Made by a program: the position numbers and the translations under genes. The notes below the pieces were generated by a model. That model was given only the letters and a program-made list of their open reading frames with translations. It had not been told where the DNA came from and ran no database searches. Shown here in pieces: positions 49,101 through 54,300 of a stretch of 64,000 bases of DNA. The DNA lies in assembly GCA_000727475.1 (NCBI GenBank), contig KL647299.1:2432258-2496257 (forward strand). Direction: 5' to 3'. Within the stretch, counting starts at the first letter, position 1. Each line of letters begins with the position of its first letter. Source of the DNA: Sarcocystis neurona. Taxonomy: Eukaryota > Apicomplexa > Conoidasida > Eucoccidiorida > Sarcocystidae.

Positions 49101-50467
49101 ACAGGAAAAGCATCGCGTCACTTTTGAAAAAATTGGTTCTACAGGTGTTGAGCCACTTGAAAAAAACAATACGGCTAGCAGTGCGAAAAACGTTTTCCAG
49201 CGTGCGCCGCGTGCTGCGGATAAGCGCCACAGAGATCGCGTTGCAAAAAGCAGAACTGCAGACTCAACTAGATCTTCATGAAAAGATCCTTGGTCAACCA
49301 CACACCTCCTCAAAAGCATCTATCCGCTCTGGCACGCAACCGCAGGGTACATCAGAAAATCCTGCAACAGAAGGTGATTACGGTGAGAACAAGGGGACAA
49401 CCAGACGGCCACCGCAGTCCTTCATCGGCGAAAGCGACAATGTCACACAGACACCAAGTGTCAGACACAGCACTGCTCAGGAGGCAGAAGTGGGTGTGCA
49501 TTTGGTCGAGACACCTTCCAGCAATTTAGAAGAGAAACGTGTCGTGGGATACCCGGAGCCCGTTGCCGCATCTGCACCTTTCCAGCGAAGCATTATGCTG
49601 ACGGCGTCGCCTGTCGCACACAGCGTGAGCCGTTATATTCAGCTGACCTCTTTCACAGAAACAGAAGGTACGATGGATATATCTGGCAGAATTACAGGAC
49701 TCATCAAGTGGTTCCTCGCTTCTGCGGACTTCACAGTACGGTCCACTGCTTACGGCTTTTTGGGCACGGAATTAAGCGTTTTGCAGGCGACTGCTGTCGG
49801 AAACGAGGCGGACGCACGTGCTCTGCGGAGGCTGTTTCGCAGTGTGTGTGTCAGTTCACTGGAGATGCACGTACTCCCCATGATATTGAGAGAAGCAGCT
49901 CGAGTGTCGCAAACTCTGGTAACCTCACTGGTCGATTTAGCTGCTCGCAACATGATGCATGCCGTCGCCCCTGACCTGACGACTGTACAGCACGCCCTCG
50001 GGAAGGCGGCCGTATCACAAGCAGCCACCCGCCTTGTGCAAGGGCTTACGGTTCTGGTCGTTGCAGAGCTAGCCACAACACTTCAACAACCTAACACCAA
50101 GATGTCCATTAAGGGTCTCGTGTATCCCCAGCTGAAACGGATCATTCAAATTGTGAAGAAAGTAGGCGAAAAAGTGAGGGTGTCTGAGGCCGCTTGTGAA
50201 GTTGTCGGCACTGCAGGAGACTTTCTCCTCAACGCGGCAGGGAAGGCTCGCGTGTCCCTTTCGGGTCTAATTTCTGATTTGATTAAAGCAGACCTCACCG
50301 TCTGGATAACCGACATAGTGCAGACAGCTGCCCTGAAACACACGCACACGTTCCTTGAATCCGATGATTTTCAGACTCTGCTGAACCTTCTTATGCGTCC
50401 TGGTTTCGTGAACTGGCTGCGAGATATTGCGCGCGCAGCGATGCACATCTACTGGCGGGGATCCTGA
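25098..50467 (+). CDS. Giant secreted multi-exon protein, copy B (about 4,700 residues)
   Basis: Family not recognised. Exons: 25098-25197, 25491-25576, 25877-25898, 26339-27451, 27568-27663, 28275-29246, 29460-29510, 30074-30388, 30497-30748, 30859-31116, 31304-31381, 31865-32671, 33181-33669, 34504-34776, 34956-35390, 35524-35823, 36472-36699, 36779-36982, 37389-37649, 38047-38238, 38474-38536, 39100-39237, 40037-40174, 40573-40779, 40946-41080, 41983-43950, 44168-44283, 44907-46373, 46702-47004, 47429-50467. The lengths sum to a whole number of codons with no internal stop. It begins with a signal peptide and lacks a clear enzyme motif. A second reading ends the gene at the TGA at 47056-47058 and starts another at ATG 47447; phase favours the single gene. 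Weak points are the 5' border of exon 6 and the 3' border of exon 25. A further exon between 35824 and 36471 is possible. Confidence 0.8.
25491..25576 (+). CDS. Copy B exon 2
   Basis: Acceptor TTGTTCTCCAG, donor ATG|GTGAGT, phase 1 in and 0 out. Encodes a short polar segment rich in Ser, Pro and Gly, probably the start of the mature protein. No partner seen in copy A. Confidence 0.65.
25877..25898 (+). CDS. Copy B exon 3: 22-nt microexon
   Basis: Acceptor CTCTTTTCAG, donor AAAG|GTAAAC. The 22 nt shift the phase from 0 to 1, exactly what is needed to join exons 2 and 4. It encodes only RQSTKWK plus one base. Absent from copy A, where exon 1 joins exon 2 directly. Confidence 0.6.
26339..27451 (+). 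CDS. Copy B exon 4, paralogue of 18508-19635
   Basis: 371 codons, acceptor TGGCGCAG, donor GAGA|GTAAGC, phase 1 on both sides. Helical, with the block DLYGFATVVQMRSW followed by LVLLQSNCR, and FTRFITSTEF near the end, all matched in copy A. About 25-30% identical to its partner by eye, so the duplication is old. Confidence 0.82.
27568..27663 (+). CDS. Copy B exon 5
   Basis: 32 codons, acceptor CTGTGCAG, donor ATCA|GTAAGA, phase 1 on both sides. IDIRYLTTQEAKEFRRRLA aligns with the start of copy A exon 3 (IQIYQLNAAEALNLRKMA), where the same region is not interrupted. Confidence 0.75.
28080..28134. repeat. Cluster of short perfect hairpins in intron 5 of copy B
   Basis: Three inverted repeats overlap in 55 nt: CTACAGGA/TCCTGTAG with a 3-nt loop, GCTTCCT/AGGAAGC with a 2-nt loop, and AGCAGACGCT/AGCGTCTGCT with a 4-nt loop (28111-28134). 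They share the unit TACAGGAAGC. Lies between exons 5 and 6. Confidence 0.75.
28275..29246 (+). CDS. Copy B exon 6, paralogue of 17247-18356
   Basis: 324 codons ending in CCTT|GTAAGT (phase 1). The start is the acceptor GTGTAG at 28274, though the acceptor TTCTGCAG ending at 28308 also fits. Contains LLNMELGMVL, SRLNVVV, SWGFTSAVGLLALS and VPVVFLDKRNRVFFV, each matched in copy A. Confidence 0.8.
29460..29510 (+). CDS. Copy B exon 7: 51-nt exon
   Basis: Acceptor GATTTCAG, donor TACAG|GTGCGT, phase 1 on both sides. It is needed: joining exon 6 directly to exon 8 would make a TGA at the junction. Encodes a short Gly/Ser/Pro-rich piece with no partner in copy A. A nearer donor at 29481 would give a 21-nt version with the same phase. 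Confidence 0.6.
30074..30388 (+). CDS. Copy B exon 8, paralogue of 15001-15321
   Basis: 105 codons, acceptor TATTATCAG, donor GGAG|GTAGGA, phase 1 on both sides. SGC then FPECLVDVIWRC match copy A (FPRCIAHALLRC). The following helix has ERLWAEL. Confidence 0.78.
30497..30748 (+). CDS. Copy B exon 9, paralogue of 14615-14778
   Basis: 84 codons, acceptor GCCGCAG, donor ATCC|GTAGGG, phase 1 on both sides. Shares the SEH block and spacing with copy A; longer at its 3' end. Confidence 0.66.
30859..31116 (+). CDS. Copy B exon 10, paralogue of 14240-14504
   Basis: 86 codons, acceptor TGCGTGCAG, donor GCAG|GTATGG, phase 1 on both sides. SLSLQERRLI and GLPLSAEALAML match copy A. Strongly basic in the middle (LKGRRHKVKKAEY). 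Confidence 0.74.
31304..31381 (+). CDS. Copy B exon 11, paralogue of 13859-14005
   Basis: 26 codons, acceptor TTTTTTTAG, donor ATGC|GTAAGC, phase 1 on both sides. Helix LLRAANQARKELL; the copy A partner is longer and more acidic. Confidence 0.66.
31865..32671 (+). CDS. Copy B exon 12, paralogue of two copy A exons
   Basis: 269 codons, acceptor CACTGCAG, donor AAAG|GTGAGA, phase 1 on both sides. Contains FRDHVVRCLIGWW, HVFHRLRIVLRAA, then ILAVAARELKVNLTVME and VDLVCAPVC. The helix ILAVAARELKVNLTV resembles the last helix and strand of OTU-type cysteine proteases, but no catalytic Cys-His set is evident, so this is only a fold guess. Confidence 0.82.
33181..33669 (+). CDS. Copy B exon 13, paralogue of 12041-12565
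   Basis: 163 codons, acceptor CTGCCCAG, donor GGGG|GTAAGA, phase 1 on both sides. The hydrophobic helix GQFLRAAVSVSFGLG and the motif HFWTLGSRLVLNAF match copy A. Confidence 0.8.
34504..34776 (+). CDS. Copy B exon 14
   Basis: 91 codons, acceptor GAACTTGCAG, donor TGCA|GTGAGT, phase 1 on both sides. Hydrophobic helix FVVYAAAPQLLRVAV, then a basic, serine-rich stretch. Copy A has only a short basic exon at this place. Confidence 0.68.
34956..35390 (+). CDS. Copy B exon 15, paralogue of 11132-11611
   Basis: 145 codons, acceptor TGGTTCAG, phase 1. RWKEYSLCLHCVGIEKVFR and CKAISAC match copy A. The donor AAGC|GTACGG is chosen for phase; a later GCAG|GTTCCC is also possible. Confidence 0.72.
35524..35823 (+). 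CDS. Copy B exon 16, paralogue of 10567-10923
   Basis: 100 codons, acceptor GCTTTTGCAG, donor AGTG|GTGAGA, phase 1 on both sides. HNVLIWNAELSQVYTLK, then SIQLVLYPDSNGSTHLYA: a helix followed by strands, as in copy A. Confidence 0.8.
36472..36699 (+). CDS. Copy B exon 17, paralogue of 9929-10156
   Basis: 228 nt, acceptor GCAATTCAG, donor ATCT|GTAAGA, phase 1 on both sides. Carries DIYNFLQKHIEVLQKED and ends AAVVEAQKESI, aligned along the whole length with copy A. It lacks an early ATG, so it is easily missed by frame scans. Confidence 0.84.
36779..36982 (+). CDS. Copy B exon 18, paralogue of 9594-9767
   Basis: 68 codons, acceptor TTGATGCAG, phase 1. WFAKVTLRQVLHACAELRG and KRRLSSLVSKW match copy A. 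The donor GAAG|GTCAGC is unusual at the fourth and fifth positions, but the partner ends at the same residue. Confidence 0.77.
37389..37649 (+). CDS. Copy B exon 19, paralogue of 8842-9078
   Basis: 87 codons, acceptor TGACTGCAG, donor CAGA|GTAAGG, phase 1 on both sides. Two spaced cysteines (HCVGTC) and the helix after them are kept in copy A. Confidence 0.77.
38047..38238 (+). CDS. Copy B exon 20, paralogue of 8282-8482
   Basis: 64 codons, acceptor GAATGCAG, donor AATG|GTAGGG, phase 1 on both sides. LAQWTEALGEV and CHRVAKRRLLNALRAIQ match copy A. Confidence 0.8.
38474..38536 (+). CDS. Copy B exon 21: short charged exon
   Basis: 21 codons, acceptor GCATGCAG, donor AAAA|GTAAGA, phase 1 on both sides. 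Encodes a charged helix, EVAKAEESKVDATKK. Not found in copy A. Confidence 0.55.
39100..39237 (+). CDS. Copy B exon 22, paralogue of 6750-6890
   Basis: 46 codons, acceptor GGTACACAG, donor CTAC|GTAAGT, phase 1 on both sides. FLKEARARGLSVEWSQM and YFAW match copy A. No early ATG. Confidence 0.78.
40037..40174 (+). CDS. Copy B exon 23, paralogue of 5940-6077
   Basis: 138 nt, acceptor ACTCTCAG, donor AAAG|GTAATC, phase 1 on both sides. Carries LEDLYQTYEEWLGKGKELMV, almost unchanged in copy A. Confidence 0.8.
40573..40779 (+). CDS. Copy B exon 24, paralogue of 5178-5588 (first part)
   Basis: 69 codons, acceptor TATTCTGCAG, donor AGCG|GTGAGT, phase 1 on both sides. YAFAEVKVWAAITEIL, SAHWNSV and YAHVLGTRRTFNLY match copy A. 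Confidence 0.8.
40946..41080 (+). CDS. Copy B exon 25, paralogue of 5178-5588 (second part)
   Basis: 45 codons, acceptor CTTGTTGTAG, phase 1. Helix with ELLVKRLKEHRVV and ALVYAFAAKLVKTKF, comparable to the end of copy A exon 20. The donor CCGG|GTTCCT is weak, so the end is uncertain. Confidence 0.58.
41983..43950 (+). CDS. Copy B exon 26: large hydrophobic exon, paralogue of 2707-4536
   Basis: 656 codons, acceptor GATGTCGCAG, donor CAGG|GTAAGC, phase 1 on both sides. The first third has several hydrophobic or amphipathic helices (for example VAAMVGWILTRLLTVAVTPV and VVEFTVALVAAYGALA). The rest is soluble-looking, with CQGELRL and the conserved LLLEYEIYSQKRWFATDF. Fits a membrane-interacting segment inside a secreted protein; orientation and topology are unknown. 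Confidence 0.85.
44168..44283 (+). CDS. Copy B exon 27, paralogue of 2154-2269
   Basis: 116 nt, acceptor GTCTTCCAG (phase 1), donor ACGAG|GTATTG (phase 0). LEISWYNEKSVDTAKFEVVP and LNDP match copy A in length and order. Confidence 0.8.
44773..44908 (+). repeat. 66-bp tandem duplication covering a 3' splice site
   Basis: Two gap-free 66-bp copies, 44773-44838 and 44843-44908, about 83% identical by eye, start with GTTCGTGA and end with CTAGCG or CCAGCG. The second copy supplies the acceptor of copy B exon 28 (GCCAG|CGC). The first carries an equivalent GCTAG|CGT that could act as an alternative acceptor. Confidence 0.85.
44907..46373 (+). CDS. Copy B exon 28, paralogue of 172-1521
   Basis: 489 codons, acceptor TGTTGCCAG, donor AAG|GTACCC, phase 0 on both sides, identical to copy A. 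Landmarks are NAFYRRQR, GLWGSLKLTDPDSPLS, KAKYAVGD and VLWNHVYITLLVFYQ. The strong conservation of the GLWG and VLWNH blocks suggests a functional core. Confidence 0.85.
46702..47004 (+). CDS. Copy B exon 29
   Basis: 101 codons, acceptor CTACTTGCAG in phase 0, matching the previous exon. Helical. It ends at GAC|GTACGA (phase 0), or reads on to a TGA at 47056-47058, which would be the end of the gene in the alternative model. The copy A counterpart lies outside the window. Confidence 0.68.
47429..50467 (+). CDS. Copy B exon 30: 3-kb terminal exon
   Basis: About 1,012 codons to the TGA at 50465-50467. Acceptor ACGCGCAG in phase 0. The first 600 residues are helical and soluble-looking. A disordered linker rich in Ser, Thr, Pro and Gln follows (about 49300-49560). 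The last 290 residues form alternating amphipathic helices (for example LTVLVVAELATTLQQ and LSGLISDLIKADLTVWI) that recall the hydrophobic exon 26. An in-frame ATG at 47447 could start a separate gene, but no signal peptide follows it. No known domain recognised. Confidence 0.78.
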   Translation, partial: AQVRSVMARSSPSSNSAGFTNASPTSYKLPPIVREDLLKDLSDFCRLRASTASATAGGKTHAMQWKKLDKFLQSVQVQKLLDDYIFTDLVPTAHRTGKVRAFKLPHHTETLFRLFWDGVRNNRLGTQEVTWLHQRLQESDTSRDFDTVLSDAALKTALIQHLSLSGVTAVLTQRDQTFQIDNRSKFAKDFDAHGVMPEELETDLQRLFGYVCEAIPAAHYDERLSDLGFDVIAVQAFRLQVVQVRQILHDLNIELTAEQKIILRHHPLHQHTVENTCSALAASQGQSAALSNALASNQRLKAACDALNKAREKVLTDVRLSTRLPAAAVQRLAYETGKINCDTSTRDGALLEHFFSRLEVKTLQTSALQSYLASTVTIRATRPTDTDLEPLEENLLASSIHWLALAADNNTLPLKSVRSLTSTLCRLATFYKKKKKLAAGEADMCVVAAAALPEIDKIVSEGFEDHVTRLRVENPSVVPGDTRGSAGGQPSRQVETDPTQVAVTFFTRALEDAFEALSLPTKAAVLVSSPTSGAHSQPYSLSTLRRMLEPIVEVFWTNRKSIASLLKKLVLQVLSHLKKTIRLAVRKTFSSVRRVLRISATEIALQKAELQTQLDLHEKILGQPHTSSKASIRSGTQPQGTSENPATEGDYGENKGTTRRPPQSFIGESDNVTQTPSVRHSTAQEAEVGVHLVETPSSNLEEKRVVGYPEPVAASAPFQRSIMLTASPVAHSVSRYIQLTSFTETEGTMDISGRITGLIKWFLASADFTVRSTAYGFLGTELSVLQATAVGNEADARALRRLFRSVCVSSLEMHVLPMILREAARVSQTLVTSLVDLAARNMMHAVAPDLTTVQHALGKAAVSQAATRLVQGLTVLVVAELATTLQQPNTKMSIKGLVYPQLKRIIQIVKKVGEKVRVSEAACEVVGTAGDFLLNAAGKARVSLSGLISDLIKADLTVWITDIVQTAALKHTHTFLESDDFQTLLNLLMRPGFVNWLRDIARAAMHIYWRGS

Positions 50468-51363
50468 TAAAGCATACGACGCGCAGATGCAGCTCACATT
50501 CACGCATCACACGTGTAAGCGTCCTTGAAGAAGAGTCAGCCCCTTCAAAGAAGAGGTGCCATAGCAGTTGCATTCTCCCGGGATCATGTGGGTGAGCGAA
50601 CAGACTGCCTTGAATGCAACATGCGGGAGGAACTCGAATGTTCCGTCAACGTCGGTGTTCAATCGGTTTTTTTTGGGAGCCTGTCACAGGCGCTCACGTA
50701 AGTGCTGTTGTAGTTTTTCACGCCAACAATTTACCTTTCGTAAATGTCAGCGACCGACTAATGAATTTTATCCAATATTGTTCACGCGTAATGCAGGGCT
50801 AACGCTTCCGCGGCAGCGGATGGCTGCCACATCAGCCGGCGCGTCTGTCCTGTCGATTCCACTTATGTTACAGCATATCATCCGACGTGCTCTTGCGGAG
50901 AAGTGTTGTAAAGGCGAGTGCCGCTTTGCACCGAGTCAGCTGGCAAAGAAAACAGTGTGCTTGAGGACGTTTCGAAAATCACACGTTTCCGGCGAGTAGT
51001 TGTACACATGAAGACCTGGAACACGTAGAGCTCACAACAGTTACGCATTTTTTATATTCGCAGAGCTGTACAAAAGCTTCCACGTAGTCTCTGTGTGCAC
51101 AGCGCTCGACTAATGAAGGACCTCTTTGCAACGGCACACGATAATACTCACTGCAGTCCTGCACCCCTGGTAGGTTCTCGCGTCACCCAGGTCACGGCCT
51201 AAACGCATTGCCGGTTCACCCGCTCGAAAAGGCGCAGCCTATTGCACGTCCAATTTGCGACAATCCGCGAAATGTCCCGTAACGTACGATTACGTAGTCG
51301 TGGGTGATTGCAGCTGGACGAGAACCAACGCCACAATGAGTCGGTTGAGACACACCTGGTTTA
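50468..51363. other. Spacer between convergent genes
   Basis: About 0.9 kb between the stop of copy B and the stop of the polyQ gene, which converge. It holds one 143-codon plus-strand frame (50568-50999) without supporting similarity. Presumably 3' untranslated regions and terminators of both genes. Confidence 0.5.
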
Positions 51364-54300
51364 TCACTTGCGTCCTTCATACTCTTCGCTTGCAAAAACG
51401 AGAGGTCTCAAAACCACACCCAACGACGTGGGTAAACGTGATGTCCCTACATCTTGAGATTTGTCATCTTCCCGCGGGAAAGTCCCCCCTTGTCCCTGCA
51501 GAGCCTCCTGCAACAGCTTTTGTAAGTTCTCAGGATGAACAGCGGCCCAAACCTCCGCAAGCTGTAGCGCGGTTTGGACAGCCTCTGACTTCAAGATATG
51601 GCCGACGCTGCTTACAGCTGCAGCCGCAGCAGCCTCTGCGACTGCTGCACGCGAAGCAGGGGGAACCCGAGAGAGTTTCTTCTCAACAGTAGGAGTAGAG
51701 GCGACCGGCACCGATGGCGAAGGAGGCACCTCACCAGTGGCTAAGCAGGAAGCAGCCCTCATTAGCTTTCTGTGCAGCTTAGGGGCTAGCTGAGGTCGCA
51801 AAAACGTCCCGTAGAGGGCGCCAACCAGCATACTCAGCCCCACAGTAGGAAAGCCGAGAAGCCAGGACTCTCCTGCTTCAGCAAATCGCGATCGACGTTC
51901 ACCACCAGTCACGTCAGCCTCGGGCGCATCCGAGTCTGTGCTGACTCCACCCGCAGAGGCAGCCGTGCTTGGGGTAATTCGAAGGCGCCGGCTCCGGTCC
52001 CCCTCGACCCACGAGAGCAACCTTTGCCCTGGTGGCACCGTGACAGCACCATCGCTCCTCGAATACTGCCGTGACAGCAAAAGACGCTTCGCCAGCTGCA
52101 GGATGGACTCAAGCAGCGTATAAAGAAGTGTTTCTCCTAGCAAAGCGTGCGACGCACTGGGTGCAGCAGACGACTCCACACTCGCACGAGTGTTCTCTGC
52201 CCGCTCGCTTACCGAAGGCCGGACGTACCGCTGCAGTGCGGGAGCCATGCGTAACCACAGAATGCAGGCATTCAGCAAGAGCGCACCCCACGCAGTAGTC
52301 ACTCTGGAGAGAACATCTTTGTGATATTCTGGAGTCGAAAGGGCCTGCCACAGCGTCACGCTGCAAGCAGAAGCCAAGAGCCGCAGTAACACTCGTAGTG
52401 CCCCGCACACCCCGAACGCAACCCTTTCGCCGAGCCGGGGAGACCAGCTTCGGACAATACAGCCCACAGTATTAGCAGCCAGTTCCCACGCCTCACAAAC
52501 GTCCACGCGTTCCCCCATCGCTCGTGAAGACATATCACTTGCGTTACGTAGAACAACCGTGCCATCTGCACACCGCCCCTGTGTTCCCGTAGACAGTCGA
52601 TACAAGTAAGAGCCTGCCACGCGCTTTGCCTTCAGGGCCGCTATTGTGCCTGTCTCCACGCGACGTGGCCACTCGGAGGGTGCAGCTGCTTCTCGTGTCG
52701 AGGTTGCCGCGCCTTCGGCTTCCACTGTCTTCTCCGTGCAGAGGCACGCAAAAAGTTGAACCGCCCCGTTCTCATATTGCCGGTTTGTCTCACTCGCAAA
52801 GTCCTCTTTGTTCTCCTGAATTCGCAAGCCAAGGGATGCTGGTGCGTCTGCAACACCGGCTTGCTTGTGGCCGAAACCGCGATTACATCCGCTGTATGTA
52901 TCACCAGCAGCGGCTTCGCTGATCGCTTGGTCATTCGCCTTGTCGCACTCCCCACCTCCACTTCTTCTGCTGCCGGTAGCAACCGAGCTTTTATCTGCAA
53001 CAGCCTCATCCGCGCTACAGTCACTACTACTGCCGCCGGTAGACCAAGTTCCGGGTATACTTTCACGTGTACAGCAAACGTCAAATTCTCCGTCCTGCTC
53101 GGTCGACGCCGACAACCTGGCTACGACTAGTGTAACCTGCCGGCTAATCCGTCGAAGACGTATCAGTAGATGAATGGGCCACTCCTCTTCTTCTCTTGCT
53201 TCTAAAGGTTTTTTACCGTCTCCGTCCTCTCCTTCTCTTACTCCTTCCGCGGTGTCGCCCCGAGAGAAGGAAGCACAATTTTCTTTGTCTCCAGACAAGA
53301 TGAAAACCGGGTCAGCAGGCAAGCCGCAGAGGGTAATTGTGTGTAGAGCTGCAGCTGCGGCCAGGTAGGCGTCGTCTGCTTCCTCTCTCCTTACTCCTGC
53401 CCAGTCCTCCTCCTCGTCGTCCTCCTCCTCCTCCTCTTCGGCCTTGCCGCTTCTGAAGCTGCAACTTTCTGCTACTTGAGACCGTTCTATCGCCTGCGGT
53501 CCGGTAGCAGTGGGTGAGACGCTAACAGCGCAACGCGGAAGTGAAGACGACCCCCGATCCGCTAGGTCGTCACGTGAAGTGATCCGCTGTTTTTCACACG
53601 TAAAAGGCCTCTCCATCTTGGGTGCTGCTCCTCTCTTTCCGCCTTCAACAGACTGCTGGCCGATGCGTTTTCTCTCCTCCTCGCAGAAGCGCTGCAGTTG
53701 CTGCCGGTGCGGACTCTCGAGAGACGGAGCAGAAGGCCAGCTGGCACTGAGCAGCGCCACCGCTGTGCGTACTTCTTGTTGCGGGAGCACCAGCTGCAGG
53801 CGCTTCTGTTGCGCAAATAAAAAACCTGCCACAACGGCAGCTGCTGCGCTGCCACTCCACGCTTCACTGTCGCCAGAATGCACTATCAATACAGATATCC
53901 TGCGGCCGGTATTGCCGCTGCTGCTGCTGTCGCCCATGTCCAGGGCTGCGGTAGCCACCGGCGCGACGCCGCGACCTTTTTTCTGCTTCAGCCATTGCAA
54001 CTGCATCTTTGTACCTCCGCTGGGCTCAAGACTGATGTCGCTGTCGGCGGTACCGGTCGTCTTCCTGCTGCTGCTACTGCTTTTGCACGTGCTGCCTCCC
54101 ACTGCAAGGCTGCTGCACTTGGAGGCACACTCCGCGTCATCCTTCACAGCAGCACCAGCAAACACTCGATGCGTGCTGCTGCGCCTTCTTGGTGGGCCAA
54201 AAGTGTGTTTCAGCAGCTCTACGGATCCCCCGAGCGGCAGCAGATACCTCCCCGCTGCAGCCGCTAATTCGCGTTGTCGCTGAGGCATCGCTTCTAACCA

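Noticed and set aside
50568..50999. 143-codon plus-strand frame after copy B.
   Set aside because: No similarity, no splice partner, irregular composition; most likely 3' untranslated sequence.
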